Positions 34,179-47,800 of a stretch of 64,000 nt of DNA are shown piece by piece. The position numbers were made by a program, and so were the translations under genes. Origin of the DNA: Leuctra nigra (lineage: Eukaryota > Arthropoda > Insecta > Plecoptera > Leuctridae); NCBI GenBank assembly GCA_934045905.1, contig OW203762.1, positions 7,936,001 to 8,000,000 on the forward strand. The letters run 5' to 3'. The notes beneath the pieces are model-generated. The model saw only the letters and a program-made list of their open reading frames with translations, made no database searches and was not told the DNA's origin. Positions within the stretch are counted from its first letter, which is position 1, and each line of letters opens with the position of its first letter.

Positions 34179-34728
34179 CGTTACAATCGGTCCAGCCGTT
34201 TTCGATATATGACGTCACTTCCGGTTTTAGCAATGGCGGCCGAAAATAATGTCGTCTTGAATTCATAATTATTACTCCTACACATTTCCAAAATTTGGTT
34301 GCAATCGGTACAGCCGTTTTTGATATATGACGTCACTTCCGGTTTTAACAATGGCGGCCGAAAATAATGTCGTCTTGAATTCATAATTATTAGTACAACA
34401 CATTTCCAAAATTTGGTTGCAATCGGTACAGCCATTTTCGATATATGACGTCACTTCCGGTTTTAACAATGGCGGCCGAAAATAATGTCGTCTTGAATTC
34501 ATAATTATTAGTACAACACATTTCCAAAATTTGATTGCAATCGGTACAGCCATTTTCGATATTTGACGTCACTTCCGGTTTTAACAATGGCGGCCGAAAA
34601 TAATGTCGTCTTGAATTCATAATTATTAGTCCAACACATTTCCAAACTTAGGTTGCAATCGGTACAACCGTTTACGATATATGACGTCACTTCCGGTTTT
34701 AAAAATGGCCGCCGAGAACACTGCAACC
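34179..34728 (+). repeat. 118-bp tandem repeat with TGACGTCACTTCCGG
   Basis: Five units: TGACGTCAC occurs at 34210, 34328, 34446, 34564 and 34682. Each unit reads TGACGTCACTTCCGGTTTTA then CAATGGCGGCCGAAAATAAT, then CATTTCCAAAATTTGGTTGC. The fifth unit is diverged downstream. Confidence 0.92.
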
Positions 34729-35905
34729 TTGAATTTATAATTATTTACAAAGTACGTTTACTTATATCTATTTTAAAGTATAAAGTGGTGAATTTAGCGT
34801 CATTTAGCATATTTATGAGGTCATTTCCGGTATAGGTCATAAAATGTGTGACGTCATTTCCGGTTTCGATATTTGAATCATCAAATATTACTGATTACAT
34901 AAAGTTGACCGTCTAAATCGTTTAGCGCTGGTTTTGTTCTAATCTGTTTAGCCGTTTTTGAGACATGATGTCACTTCCGGTTTCAAAATGGCGGCTTCCG
35001 GTTGGTTTTATAACAAGTCAAATGAAATATCAAAAGTACAAACGTTACATAAATATCAAGACAATCGGATCAACAGTTGTTGCTGAAATGCAAATCGATG
35101 TATATTAAATTTCATGACGTCATTTCCGGTTTATTTAAAATAATGTTCAGTCTTTTGATATTGATAATCCATATAGATGACCGTCTGAAACGATTGGCGC
35201 AAATTTCGTTCCGATCGGTCCAACCGTTGACGAGATATGACGTCACTTCCGGTTTCAAAATGGCGGCACAAAAAATTCATGGGGACAAGGTTAAATCAGA
35301 CGCCAAAAGTGCACACGTGGTAAAAATGTGAGATCAATCGGTTCAGCCGTTTAGGCTGTGGCCTGTTTACCGGATTTGAATTCCAGGAGACTACTACTAC
35401 TATGATTATTATTATGAAAACCGCCCTAAAACACTGTTTTCACGGCCCTCTAGCGCGCAAAGGGCGTAACCTATTGTTCCCAAATTTGGTATATGTTGTA
35501 GGGTGGGCCATAGCTCGAAATTAAGATATTTCGCAACAATGTGAGATTTCTCAATTTTAAGATCCAGTAGGCCGAAAATGCCACTTTGATGCTTACAGTA
35601 AAAGTGGGTTTGCTCCAGCCTTTATATGAGAGTGTGCGCGCGCCGTACGACTTGGCTGGCGTGGAGCGACCGCTCCACTAGATTGGTTGCATATGGCAGT
35701 TCAGGGCCATATGGCATTACGCAATCCATGGCCATACTTGAGATTTTCTTTCATGGATTTTATGCATTTTCAAACAGAATAAAGCACTCGGAGATTTTGC
35801 AACCTCTAATTCTGTGGGTTTACTTTTGAAGTTGGAATGAAAGGACACTTTTCACCAGCTTTGTTTATATCTGCCATTGGTTTAACAAATTTGAACGAAT
35901 CATCC

Positions 35906-37090
35906 TCAGGGACATAAAATTGTGTTATCACTAGAATTACTTATTGAACTATAATTCAATATTAAAATCTACTGAAAGTTTGGGTAGAAAGCGGCACGAT
36001 ACTCAATGTTGAAATACACAAAAATACGCAAAATATGAATACAAAAATTCAAATGTCAGGTAGGTACTAAAAAATAATATTAAAAAAGCATAACTAAAAT
36101 GGGGATTTGAAATGCTTTGATTCTAGCTTCTCACTGCCACCTTGATTTTCAAGTGGAGGAGAAACAAAAATAACAATTAGAAAACTGTTTGATATAACTT
36201 TTTTTCAGATTGATAATCATTTTAGGTTAGATTTTAAAATATATCTGCTTCAGAATAATTCTTCCCTGCGGATTTTTGGTGATAGAAAAATGTAACACCA
36301 ATTTCAACTTGAGCATGATGTATACCTAAAAACAATAAGATATTTTTGGTGTACACATTGAACGTTATCCTCGCCATGGATCCTCACTAACATAAAATTG
36401 TGCTTTCAACATAATTACTTGTACCAAAGATAAACAAGAAGACGTTTCATTTTATGTTAAAATCTGTCTGTGAGAATATACGAAAAAATCTTATTCCCAT
36501 ATCTAATAAGTAGTAGGTAATAAACGTCACCGCTAGATGTCTCTGATTCATATATGTCTGTCTCTCTCCCACTCACGTTATATAGAGAGAACAGACAGAT
36601 GACAAATGCTAATAAAGGTAGATATTTACTGTAAAGCGGCACGGCACTCAATGTTCCAATAGACCATTTTAAATATTATCTCGGTGGCTCAGCTTTCTAG
36701 GAAAAATCATATGCAGTATTATTTCCAGACACCTTAGTCCCTGTTTTACCTATTGTTGAAACAGGGACTAAGGTGTCTGGAAATCAAACTGCATATGATT
36801 TTTCTTAGAAAGCAGAGCCACGGAGATAATATTTAAAATGGTCTATAGGTAAATAATATAAAAACATTCAAATGTAATGTAAAAGAACCTTGGCTGGATG
36901 TTGATTTCTCACTGCCTCCATGATTTGTAGTCGAGGAGAAACAATTATAACAATTTGGGAATTGTTTGATAGCACTTTTGTCCACATTGTTTCAATGATT
37001 GATAATAATTTTATAAATAGAACTGCTCAGAATGCATCTTCACTGGGATTTTATGGTGAGCGAAAAACTTGAACCAGTTTTCTGATTCAG
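35906..37090 (+). repeat. Diverged tandem duplication of about 0.5 kb
   Basis: About 35906-36330 and 36379-37090 share a series of landmarks in order: ACATAAAATTGTG, AAAGCGGCACG..ACTCAATGTT, TTCAAATGT, CTCACTGCC..GATTT, GAGGAGAAACAA and GATTGATAAT. The second copy is split by the foldback at 36660-36846. No coding potential. Confidence 0.75.
36660..36846. mobile_element. 187-bp near-perfect foldback MITE
   Basis: TAGACCATTTTAAATATTAT and its inverse, then TTTCCAGACACCTTAGTCCC/GGGACTAAGGTGTCTGGAAA, around a loop of about 12 nt. Absent from the first copy of the surrounding duplication. Confidence 0.88.
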
Positions 37091-37824
37091 ATACCAACTA
37101 AATGACCGACATGGGTTTATGGTAATGGTAAAAAAAGATATTACCACCCATTTGAATACTTGAGCGCGCTTCGTGAATGTAAACTATAATAGTAAGAAAT
37201 TTTGATACTAGGATTTTCAGAGTCGTTTATGTATGCTGCGATATTTTCTCGGTGTGGTTCTGGTAATTCGAGCAAATAAGCGATACTAGCGATAAAGATT
37301 AACTTATTTGTTTTTACAGTCATATCCAAGTGCGCATTGGAAAAACCAGAAGAAATTGAAATTTAGTTATAAATTTACATTTTTAGCCATACAAACAACT
37401 AAAGCAAATATTTATAAAACAAATGTGCCCCTGTAATCCGCCATCTACTTAGTAGCCCAAAAGCCACCAGAGTGCAGCCGTGTTCCTTATTTTCTCGAAT
37501 ATTGATGTTGGCTCTGAGAAGGTCGGTGCGACGTTTCGATGAGGTCATCCACCATTTTCAGGCTGAGAAGATATACCATTAAAAATTAGCTCTGCTTTTG
37601 AAAAATTTCACGCATTTCAACGATCCTGATATCTATTTATGTCATTCAATATAGAAAACAACATTAGATAGGTACCTGGAAACTCGAACTGCATTTGACA
37701 ATATTTGAAAGGAGAGCTAAAAAGATAATATTTTTTAAAGTTGTCTGTTTCTAAGGATGGCGTCAGGTAACTGTCGCATAGTAGTATAGTCAGTCAAGAT
37801 TGCTGAGATTTGAAATCATTGTAG

Positions 37825-40800
37825 TAGTGCAGGTTCAAGTGTAGAAAAAATGCATTCCGCTCGATTGGAGTGCCGAAATTGATTTTTTCACAATTATCGA
37901 TTATTTACATCATTCTTAATATTACCTGACGTGCCTTCAATTTTTTTGGTGGCCATCTTGGAAAATATGGCGGAAAACGTAAATTTTACAAATTATTTAA
38001 TTGTTGGTAGAGGAAAGGTTGAAAAATTATGAAATAATTCACTTAATCTAAATCAAATGTGGAGACTTGAAAAAAAAAATACGCCGTGAACGACATTTTA
38101 TTTTTTCATTGTTGGAATTGACCAATCACGTTTCTGTTTTTTTTTGCTCTCAATTTATTACGAAACGCGTGGACTTACACTAAAATATGTGGAATTCAAA
38201 ATTGTAGGCAATTTCATTGTGAACAATATGCATTTTACAAAATTTTCCTGCAACCAACAGTTTTCAGTTTAGAGCAATTATTGTGCGACCTTCCGAGTTA
38301 AGTCATCACCTCAGTAGATGCCATGGCCCCATACACGGTCAATAGTCCAGAGTCTAAGCTGCAAAAAGGGGCCTAACCCGCACTTCTGTAACGTATGAAC
38401 AGTTCTCCGAAATTAGATTAGGGTGGGTGGGCCAAAATGCCAAATTTGTCAAAAAGTCATTGTTGTCATTATCAAATAATCAAATCATATCAACCTAGTC
38501 GAGTAGCATATCAAATGAAAGCTTATCTTTAGAACAATTATTAAAAAATATATCTCACCATTGTATAGTTGATACAGAGGTCAAAAGGGGTCAAAAAGTA
38601 GTCAAAATCACATTTTTTAAGTATTCCAGGAAAATGCGGTATCTTCTACCCTAATAAAGATCATAACAAACTTTTTTATATTAATCGATCCGATATGAAT
38701 CTGATTATAACATATTAAAAGTTATCCAAAATTGTTCTTTGAACATGAATGGGCTAATGAATCTGTCATATAGTTTATAAGGGCAATTTTTATTTTGAGT
38801 GCAAAATCTAAGATTATACCAATTTCCTAGCCACTAGGTACTTATAACTAAAGGTTTTTTGGTGTAAAACGATACAGAACAATGCTGTCTAAAACATATC
38901 AAAAGTTCTCCAAATTTTGATTAGGGTGGTTGGGCCAAATTTCAAAATTTTGATAAAACTCATTGTTGTCATTTTCAAATTATATCAACCTAGTCGAGTA
39001 GCATATCAAATGTAAGCTTATGATTAGTACAACAAATTAAAATAAATGTGACCATTAAAAAGGTCGTACAAAGGTCATGAGAGGCCAAAACATGGTAAAA
39101 TTTCCCATTTTTAAGCGTCCAAGGACAATTGACATTATGTCATCGTTAATAAAAGTAAATAATATACTATTTGACACCAATTAACCCAAAATTAAATAGT
39201 TTATAACATATAAAAAATTCGCCAAAATTCTATATCCGTGGATGTGCCAATTAATTTTTTATTCAATTTCAAAATTGTGACATTTATAGTGATTAATAGA
39301 CATTTATAGTCATTTATTATTGTCATTATCCAATAATCAAATCATATCAACCTAGTAGAGTAGCATATCAAATGAAGCTTATCTTTAGAACAATTATTAA
39401 AAATATATATCACCATTGTCAAGTTGATACATAAAATGACGATTATCCGTCATTTTATACTATTCGCTAGATTTTTCTTCACTACAAATGTCACAATTTT
39501 GAAATTGAATAAAAAATTAATTGGCTCATTGACGGATTTAGAATTTTGGCGAATTTATTATATGTTATAAACTATTTAATTTTGGGTTAATTGGTGTCAA
39601 ATAGTATATTATTTACTTTTATTATTATTATTATTTCGTATGGTTTATTACAATTACAATAAAGTTACAAAAATTGGTAATATAAAACACAAATCAAAGG
39701 ACATCATTATCATAATAAGAAATCAATGTAAAACATAAAAAATATTGCTTTTATTAACGATGACATAATGTCAATTGTTCTTGGACGCTAAAAAATGGGA
39801 AATTTTACCATGTTTTGGCCTCTCATGACCTTTGTGTGACCTTTTAAATGGTCATATTTATTTTAATTTGTTGTACTAATCATAAGCTCTCATTTGATAT
39901 GCTACTCGACTAGGTTGATATAATTTGAAAATGACAACAATGAGTTTAATCAAAATTTTGAAATTTGGCCCAACCACCCTAATCAAAAGTTGGAGAACTT
40001 TTGATATGCTTTAGACAGCATTGTTCTGTATCGTTTCACACCAAAAAACCTTTAGTTATAAGTACCTAGTGGCTAGGCAATTGGTATAATCTTAGATTTT
40101 GCACTCAAAATAAAAATTGCCCTTATAAACTATATGACAGATTCATTAGCCCATTCATGTTCAAAGAAAAATTTTGGATAACTTTTAATATGTTATAATC
40201 AGATTCATATCGGATCGATTAATATAAAAAAGTTTGTTATGATCTTTATTAGGGACGAAGATACCGCATTTTCCTGGAATACTTAAAAAATGTGATTTTG
40301 ACTACTTTTTGACCCCTTTTGACCTCTGTATCAACTTTACAATGGTGATATATATTTTTAATAATTGTTCTAAAGATAAGCTTTCATTTGATATGCTACT
40401 CGACTAGGTTGATATGATTTGATTATTTGATAATGACAACAATGACTTTTTGACAAATTTGGCATTTTGGCCCACCCACTCTAATCTAATTTCGGAGAAC
40501 TTTTCATACGTTACAGAGGTGCGGGTTAGGCCCCTTTTTGCAGCTTAGACTCTGGACTATTGACCGTGTATGGGGCCATGGCATCTACTGAGGTGATGAC
40601 TTAACTCGGAAGGTCGCACAATAATTGCTCTAAACTGAAAACTGTTGGTCGCAGGAAAATTTTGTAAAATGCATATTGTTCACAATGAAATTGCCTACAA
40701 TTTTGAATTCCACATATTTTAGTGTAAGTCCACGCGTTTCGTAATAAATTGAGAGCAAAAAAACACAGAAACGTGATTGGTCAATTCCAACAATGAAAAA

Positions 40801-41066
40801 ATAAAATGTCGTTCACGGCGTATTTTGTTTTCAAGTCTCCACATTTGATTTAGATTTATTGAATTATTTCATAATTTTTCAACCTTTCCTCTACCAACAA
40901 TTAAATAATTTGTAAAATTTACGTTTTCCGCCATATTTTCCAAGATGGCCACCAAAAAAATTGAAGGCACGTCAGGTAATATTAAGAATGATGTAAATAA
41001 TCGATAATTATGAAAAAATCAATTTCGGCACTCCAATCGAGCGGAATTACATTTGCTCCTGTACTA
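37825..41066. mobile_element. 3.2-kb palindromic element
   Basis: Arms of about 1.45 kb run 37825-39285 and 39483-41066, from TAGTGCAGG...TCCGCTCGATTGGAGTGCC outward-in to CAAAATTGTGACAT, and inversely. Each arm contains diverged direct repeats (TATCAACCTAGTCGAGTAGC at 38489 and 38983; another in the spacer). The right arm has an extra insertion of about 130 bp (39624-39755). No ORF over 60 codons. Confidence 0.9.
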
Positions 41067-41557
41067 TAGGTATACCGATAATATAATAGGAAACTCTCTC
41101 TCTCTAGTTGTAGAATGGATTAAAAGCGAGAAATATTGAAAGTAGGTCTACATGACTAGGATTTAGACAAACAAAACATTATTATTGTGGGATAAATGGG
41201 TTCAAGTACCTACTAATTGATACTGAAAGATTGATAGAAATCTCCGAATTTTAAAATTATTTAACCTTCATGGGACATCATGGGGCTCAGCATTGCCATG
41301 GCAACAAAGCATCACCATAGTAACACATTGTTGTGGACTTAGAAATGACATCAGCGGGCTCAAATACGTCACACATATATTTTACATTCAATTTGATATT
41401 TTATGTGAAAACGTTAATTTTTGTATAGATATTTTATGCGTGTTGGAAACATTTGTAAAATCTATTAAATATATATTTGAGATATTTTATCACTGCTTTT
41501 CTTTTCAAGGCCTATAGAGCAGAAACAAACGCATATAAATTTGCATGCAATACAAAG

Positions 41558-41596
41558 GCTCGCTTATCAACGCGTTACACGGAGCGTTTTCCTAGG
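41558..41596 (-). repeat. CTAGGAAAACGC module, inverse, upstream of the SLC15 exons
   Basis: GCTCGCTTATCAACGCGTTA then CACGGAGCGTTTTCCTAG on the plus strand. Confidence 0.9.
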
Positions 41597-41766
41597 GTAA
41601 TAAAAATGTGAATATGGACGCTAAATTTGAGATGAAATTAATATCTATAGAATACACAGTTTCGACAATCGTGTTCAACGTATGTTTCTGGACCGCAATG
41701 GCGAAGGAAGTGATCTCTCTCCTGCACCAAGTAATGTCCCTGCTGATACTTTGCGATTGTTTGCAG

Positions 41767-41842
41767 ACTCAATTGCCCCATTCTATGATGTTCATTTTCG
41801 GAGCGGTCTTTGCACTGCACGCAGCGACTTTTACATATTCCA
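41767..41842 (+). CDS. SLC15-like exon 1 visible (TM1)
   Basis: A good acceptor (GATTGTTTGCAG) precedes ACT CAA TTG CCC; it encodes TQLPHSMMFIFGAVFALHAA to TYS; the donor is TCC A|GTAAGT, phase 1. The frame is also open upstream to an ATG at 41698 (MAKEVISLLHQ), so this could instead be the first exon with an in-frame start. Confidence 0.75.
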
Positions 41843-44800
41843 GTAAGTTGTTCATTTATATGTAGTTCCTATCTTTAGGTTAGACAACATTATAAGTTAT
41901 CTAGTTAGATCTACTCTTCAAAATATTTCAGATGCTGTAGCCTACCGTGAACCTCTATTTTTTATTATTCGAAATATAAGGTAATACCTTACCTAATTAT
42001 TTAATAAAATAATATATTATATTTATATTAGAATCACAGAACTGCACGTGAATGTTTTTACAAAGCAGAGCCAACTAGATAAGTTTTATTGTTGTCTATA
42101 TAGGCAAAGATAACATTAAATTAAATTACAATCTTTTCCGATATTCCATTCATTGCTATTGTACACTCGACAATTTGTAAAACGGTATTTGAACGAAACA
42201 TATTGGCTGCTGGTCAGGTTCATTGAAATCAATCCTTGTTATTATCAATGAAATCAGAGCTCACCTACTAGAGAGCTTTACGAAAACCCACTCGGGTCGT
42301 GAACTGGCGCTCCAAACCTTACGAATACTCGCTCGGAGCGACCTGACCCGCTTACGAAAACGTACTCAGAACTGCTCCGAACACAACCCAGCACAAAACT
42401 CATGCTCCTGCTCTCGAGCAGGGGCATGAGTTCTCAACCCGAGCGAGGAGCGCCATATTGGTAAGAAATGGCGCTCAGCCGACTGTAATTAAAAGTAAAC
42501 GGAGAGAAATAAGATGTAGAAGTCGATTCAGCTACGGCTGAAGAGTTTAAAGGTAAGAATGAGAATGTTCACTTATTAGTTTTCTTTATTATGTTTCATA
42601 AATATTACTGAAATTCATTGAAGACGCTGGCAATCAAAACTGGGTTCATATTTCCCGCCATCTTCAGACTGAACCAACCTCTTGAAGCCTGCTTCAACCT
42701 GCTTGAAGAAGACGGTGCATCTGACAAATCAGATATTGCGTTCGAATACCAGCTCGACCCGAGCGTGATCCGACATAACCTGTCACGTGATCTAGCGCTC
42801 GACTTGAGTGAGTTTTCGTAAAGCTCTTAGGTAGATGACTAGTAAGTATAGACTTCATCAGATGATGCCATCACATTTTTTCAGACAATCAATTTCTTTC
42901 AAATACCGTTTTATGAATTGTCGAGTGTACATATCAGTATTTAAATTAATTGAACAAATAATCAAGAAATCGCTTTTTACCATAGACATTTTTACTATAA
43001 ATGCTTAATTATAGTTGTTTGTGACATTGGCTTTGAAGAGGACCGTTTTTTAAAGGGCGACAACAGTCAGAATATGAAAAATTACCATCATTTCATATTG
43101 TCATGTTTATAGATAATTGATAAGTGCAAATGTGCCAAAGGTATTGTAATAATGAATAATAATTATTGACTGTATTGCATATTAGTTCACATGAGATTTG
43201 TCTTATGGTATCAACATTCTTTGAACAGACTGTAATAGATATTTAATGTGTTGTGTTATGATGATGCATGAAATTGTTTAGTTTATGGCTATTTTATTAC
43301 TATTTCAAGTGTCAGCAAGCGCTTAGTATAAACAATTTGGGTCCAGTTACAGAGAGTGGGAGTGAGACGTGCAGGAATGTACACCCGCGGTCACAAAAAT
43401 TCCTCGTGAGATTCTAAGTGCTTTTGCGGATGTTTTTCAATGACTAGTACTTGGATTGGAGGGGGGGTGGAACGACCAGAATATTGACGGAGGGGTATTC
43501 CAGAGCACATGACAAACACGTGGTTCTTATCAGAATGAAACTAGTTTCGATGACGTCTCTTGACCTACCCTTGTCACAAACAACAACATTTGAATCGGTT
43601 GTCTGTGTTTACACTGAGACTTGAAATACTCGGAAGTCGTATTATAAACATACAATTAACTTCTTTCTTATATCGCAAGAAAATTTCGGTTACTGCAAAA
43701 TAATTCTTAATATTTTAATAAGAAATTAATAACTGTGTTTTTTTTTCAAGAATGTTTTGAACACGTTAAAAATCATACATTAGCTAAAAATTATTTAAAA
43801 TAAGTATTAAACATAAATAAGTATATATATATATTAATTTTTGTAATCAAATGACAGCACGAAGTGATACTAATATCTGAGTATAAATTTAGATAATATC
43901 CAATTATGTGGCTCACTGAATTATTTATACAAATTACCCAGTAAACACCCAAAGTGCTGCCAGCATGCTGCCGGTACCGGCCAATTGCTCTCGCCAGTAC
44001 TGGCCCGGTACCGGCCAAAAGCTGTGGCCGGTACCGGCCCAGTAAAAATGTGTCGCTTTGGCCAGAACGTTGCCTGTACCGGCTGGCCAGCACTCAGCCT
44101 TCACCTTGCCAGAGTCCTGGCCTTCACGCAGCCAGCAAGTAGTCAGCATTGTGCCGTATGGCCAGTACCTTGACTGCATCGCGCCTTGACGACGCCAGCC
44201 CCTGGCCAGAACCTAGCCTGAACCACGCCAGCATGAGGCCTGAACCCGACCTGAACTCATTTCCACTATTATCCACCAGGGGCCACCAGGAACCAAATAA
44301 ACGGTTATTTTGAATTCAAATATTAAAAATAAAACTAAAATGGGTGATAACTAAGCGAGTTTTTATCGTAATTAAATTCTGACGACATATTTCCAGTCAT
44401 TATCACAATGTTGAATTTATTCTGAAATTAAACGCAAATCGATTAGTTATGACAGGACGTGGAATCGAACTCGGAACAGCGACAAGCAAGCAGGGTAGAA
44501 GGCAGACGCTTTACCCACACGACCACGGCGACAGCTGAGGGTTTAGAGCGCAGAGTGTCTAATAGTGACAGAGGGATGATTGGACTCAATATGTATCAGG
44601 AAACTGGAAATATTTGTACCACTACAGATATATTATTATACGTGTTCTTGTTAATTTGTAAATGCACACGGAAAAATCAATTCATTACCTGCGACGGCAC
44701 GTGCGTAGGTATTTGTGCTTGAAATATCCAATCCATTCGTATCATTTGATATGTAAAATCTGAATTCGAATGAAAAACATACTTTTTTCTATTTTGAGAT

Positions 44801-47800
44801 TAATAATTAAATAACGAATAAGATTTAGAAGGAAAAAATTATTATAGCGGATCTGCTGTCGTTAAGAACATACGCAAGAATGCGGATTTAATTATATATT
44901 ATTTTGATTTTAAAAATAACTGTCGATAAAAAAACAATCCGCTTGCTAGAGGCTATAACTGTATAGTCTAGGTGCAAGCACAATGCAAGCTACTTGCTGC
45001 CGGCCGCGTTCTGGCCAGCCGGTACTGGCCCAGTGCTGGCTGGCCTGCATGTGGCCGCGTGCAGGCCAGCCAGCACTGGGCCAGTACCGGCTTCATTGAT
45101 GTTGGCCAGCATGATCTTTGAATGCACCATCTTAATCGTGGCCATCACCTTGCCAGAGTGGCCGGTACTGGCCCATCACCGTGCCTTCATCTAGCCAGCA
45201 TGATGTGTTTACTGGGTAGGTATGATCAATTTTTTTTTAATTAAACATTTTAAATTGCTTTCAGCTATACGCGCAATAGCGCACCCATTTTACATTGAAA
45301 TTCATTTCTTCTGTACTCTTAGCTATATGACAGTCTTACAGATCATATTATTTAAAAACATTGCTTTGATTATTACTTCGTTGAAATTATTTCTCGTGTG
45401 TTATTCAAAGCGTAGGCGTAAAATTTAAGGCGTTAATTTATTTTCCTACTAATATGTATCAAATAGGAATTGCAAATTTTCAGTACCTACTTCTGACAAT
45501 TTAGATATTTCAAGTAATAAATACAATTTATATGTATTGTATTCATTGTTAGAAGAATTCGAACTTTTAAAATCTAGTATCAAATTTTGTTTGAACTTAC
45601 AAAAAATTATTGTTTTGAAGACGAATGAGTTTTAAAAATTGTTCATGTCACGAAATTTAAAGTTTCTCAAATAAGCGCGTTTTTTAAGTTGTTCAAAAAG
45701 GATACTTGGCCGATTTTAAAGACCCTTTTATCAAGTATTTTAAAACATCGTTTATTCTTAATATCTTCACTTGTTGGTCTTATGAACAGAATATAACTAC
45801 TACAACATTTTATTTATAAAATAATAGACCCTATACCTCAAACGTGGAAATCGAAGTCAAAGGAAACAAATTATTCCTACATTGAAACCGGTACCCACAT
45901 AATAATGGCTTTGCACAAAATGAGTTAGTTATCTCGTTTCCACATTGCTACAACGTGATTGAGTGGTTATTGATTTCCTGAATCACAACATCGGACAACA
46001 TTGAGGTAAAAGCACATGGCGAGCACGTGGGTTATAAGGGGAATTGCCGACCTATAACCATTTCCTCATTCAACAAACATTGACCGCTTTTCGAGCCAAC
46101 ACTAAGCCGTTCGCCGACAATTTTTGTGACCGCGGGTGTACCTTCTGTACAAAACATATGGGACCTTCTTGGTGTATAAAACAGTAGCGATTTGTTTTTA
46201 TATTTATTTGCAGCTAAACGGTTCAATTCACAGAATATTTTAAAAGAGATAAAATGAAGAAAACACTCCTATTTATATGTAGCAGAGCTTCTTTTATTTC
46301 TATCTATTTTGGTTCTCCTACGTTCCCAATAGACATTTTGCGTCCAGCTTATTCCTTATGGGACTAAAATTCTTTGCATACTTTCGATTAAAATCACGTT
46401 TTTCGATTTGCTGCTCTCACTATCACAACCGGATTGGTACCTTCTCATATGTCTTACAGATATTAATAGTTTGATGTGTAATTATGATAAAATTTTAATT
46501 TCTGACCGTTGCCCCCCTTTAACGAAATGTAGTACCTATTATGTCATTATCGAAAACTTAAATCATAAGGCATGACGCGCCTCTTAAAATAATTGTTGGT
46601 AATAATCTAATGTTCGAGGTTACAAATTTTAACGAAATTTACTATTTCATTATCGAAAACTTAAATCTAAGGCATGACGCTCCTCGTTAAATAATTTTTG
46701 GTAATTATCAAATGTTCAAGGTTAAAACATTTTTAACGAAATAACGCTCCTGCTTCAAATAATTGGTACACTCCCCCAAATAATAAACGGTACTCGAAAG
46801 AAAATGAATTGACTGATTAAGGTTTGATGGCATCATTCCATGAAGTCAGTGCTAACGCATTATCTAACTCTTTTAGGTGAGCTCTGATTTCATTGATAAT
46901 AACAAGGATTGATTGTCAAGGAACCGGCCCAGCAGCCAATACGTTTTGTACCAAGTACCGTTTATTATTTGGGGGAGTGTACCTAACTAATCAACATGTT
47001 CAAGATTACAAAGTAAACCGACTACCAATAAATAAATGCAAATGTAATGGTAACTTGTATTCATTAGGCATGGTAATTCCTTGGTTGCACGCTGATTTGC
47101 GTTACAACGAGAACGAGTCGCTGGTGCTGTACCACGGCATCGCGTCCATCGGTTTCATCGCCAGTATCATGGGCGCTACACTGGCCGAGGTATGGCTGGG
47201 CCAGTACAGAGCCATCCTGTACTTCATGTACATCTACTTGTTCTCCATGGGAGGGACTACTTTGACGGCGCTAGCGGCTACTTGGGAAGGCACGCCAGTC
47301 CCAGTGATAGAGGCGGAAAAGTTCCGGTAGGCATCGCGTTTATCTCCTCAAACAACCCGCTAATACCTGGTCCACATTGAGCACTTGACTAACTTGAACG
47401 CAAGTGCTTAGAACTTGGATATCTTCTAACATTGCTGACTTCCATGCGAATTGTCAATGCGAAATGCAAGTCAGATTTATAAAAGTTAAAAGATAGCCAA
47501 TTTCGCAAGAAATCTGTTACCAACGAGTTTTAAGTTATCGAGATCAAGTGCCCAGTGGGAATTAGGTATACATCTATAACAATGGGGATTCACTCAATTC
47601 CTCGAGACGGCTGCAATTTTGTTTTAGCGACAATTATACGTCATTTGCGAAAATTGCGTGAGAAAAAATTGTACCTACCACAGTAATTATCATTATACGT
47701 ATTATTTCTTTACTAATCAGTGGAAACCGAAGCATGGTAGGTATGCTATGGATTAAGTATACATTACATTTCCCCCCTCTATGCCCGAATTATATTGACG

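Larger units (their letters stand above)
32734..35684 (+). mobile_element. Composite CRE/ETS/YY1 foldback element, copy B
   Basis: The core foldback arms are 32734-32933 and 33813-34014 (CCCAGAAAAAAAACACTCCG...GGCGCATCGTTTTTTTAAAG and inverse). The spacer of about 880 bp includes the tRNA-like insertion. The long arm 34015-35684 starts GATATCACTTCTTTTGTTAG and ends GCGACCGCTCCACTAG. That arm has a five-copy 118-bp tandem repeat and eight or more TGACGTCA-CTTCCGG-ATGGCGGC modules. All minus-strand ORFs in it are repeat by-products. Confidence 0.85.

Noticed and set aside
34181..34726. Four minus-strand ORFs with NSRRHYFRPPLLKPEVTS repeats
   Set aside because: Created by the 118-bp tandem repeat inside a transposable element; no conserved domain.
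43934..44179. Proteins encoded in the GGCCAGTACTGGCC element
   Set aside because: The frames are low-complexity products of short palindromes and have no splice or start context.
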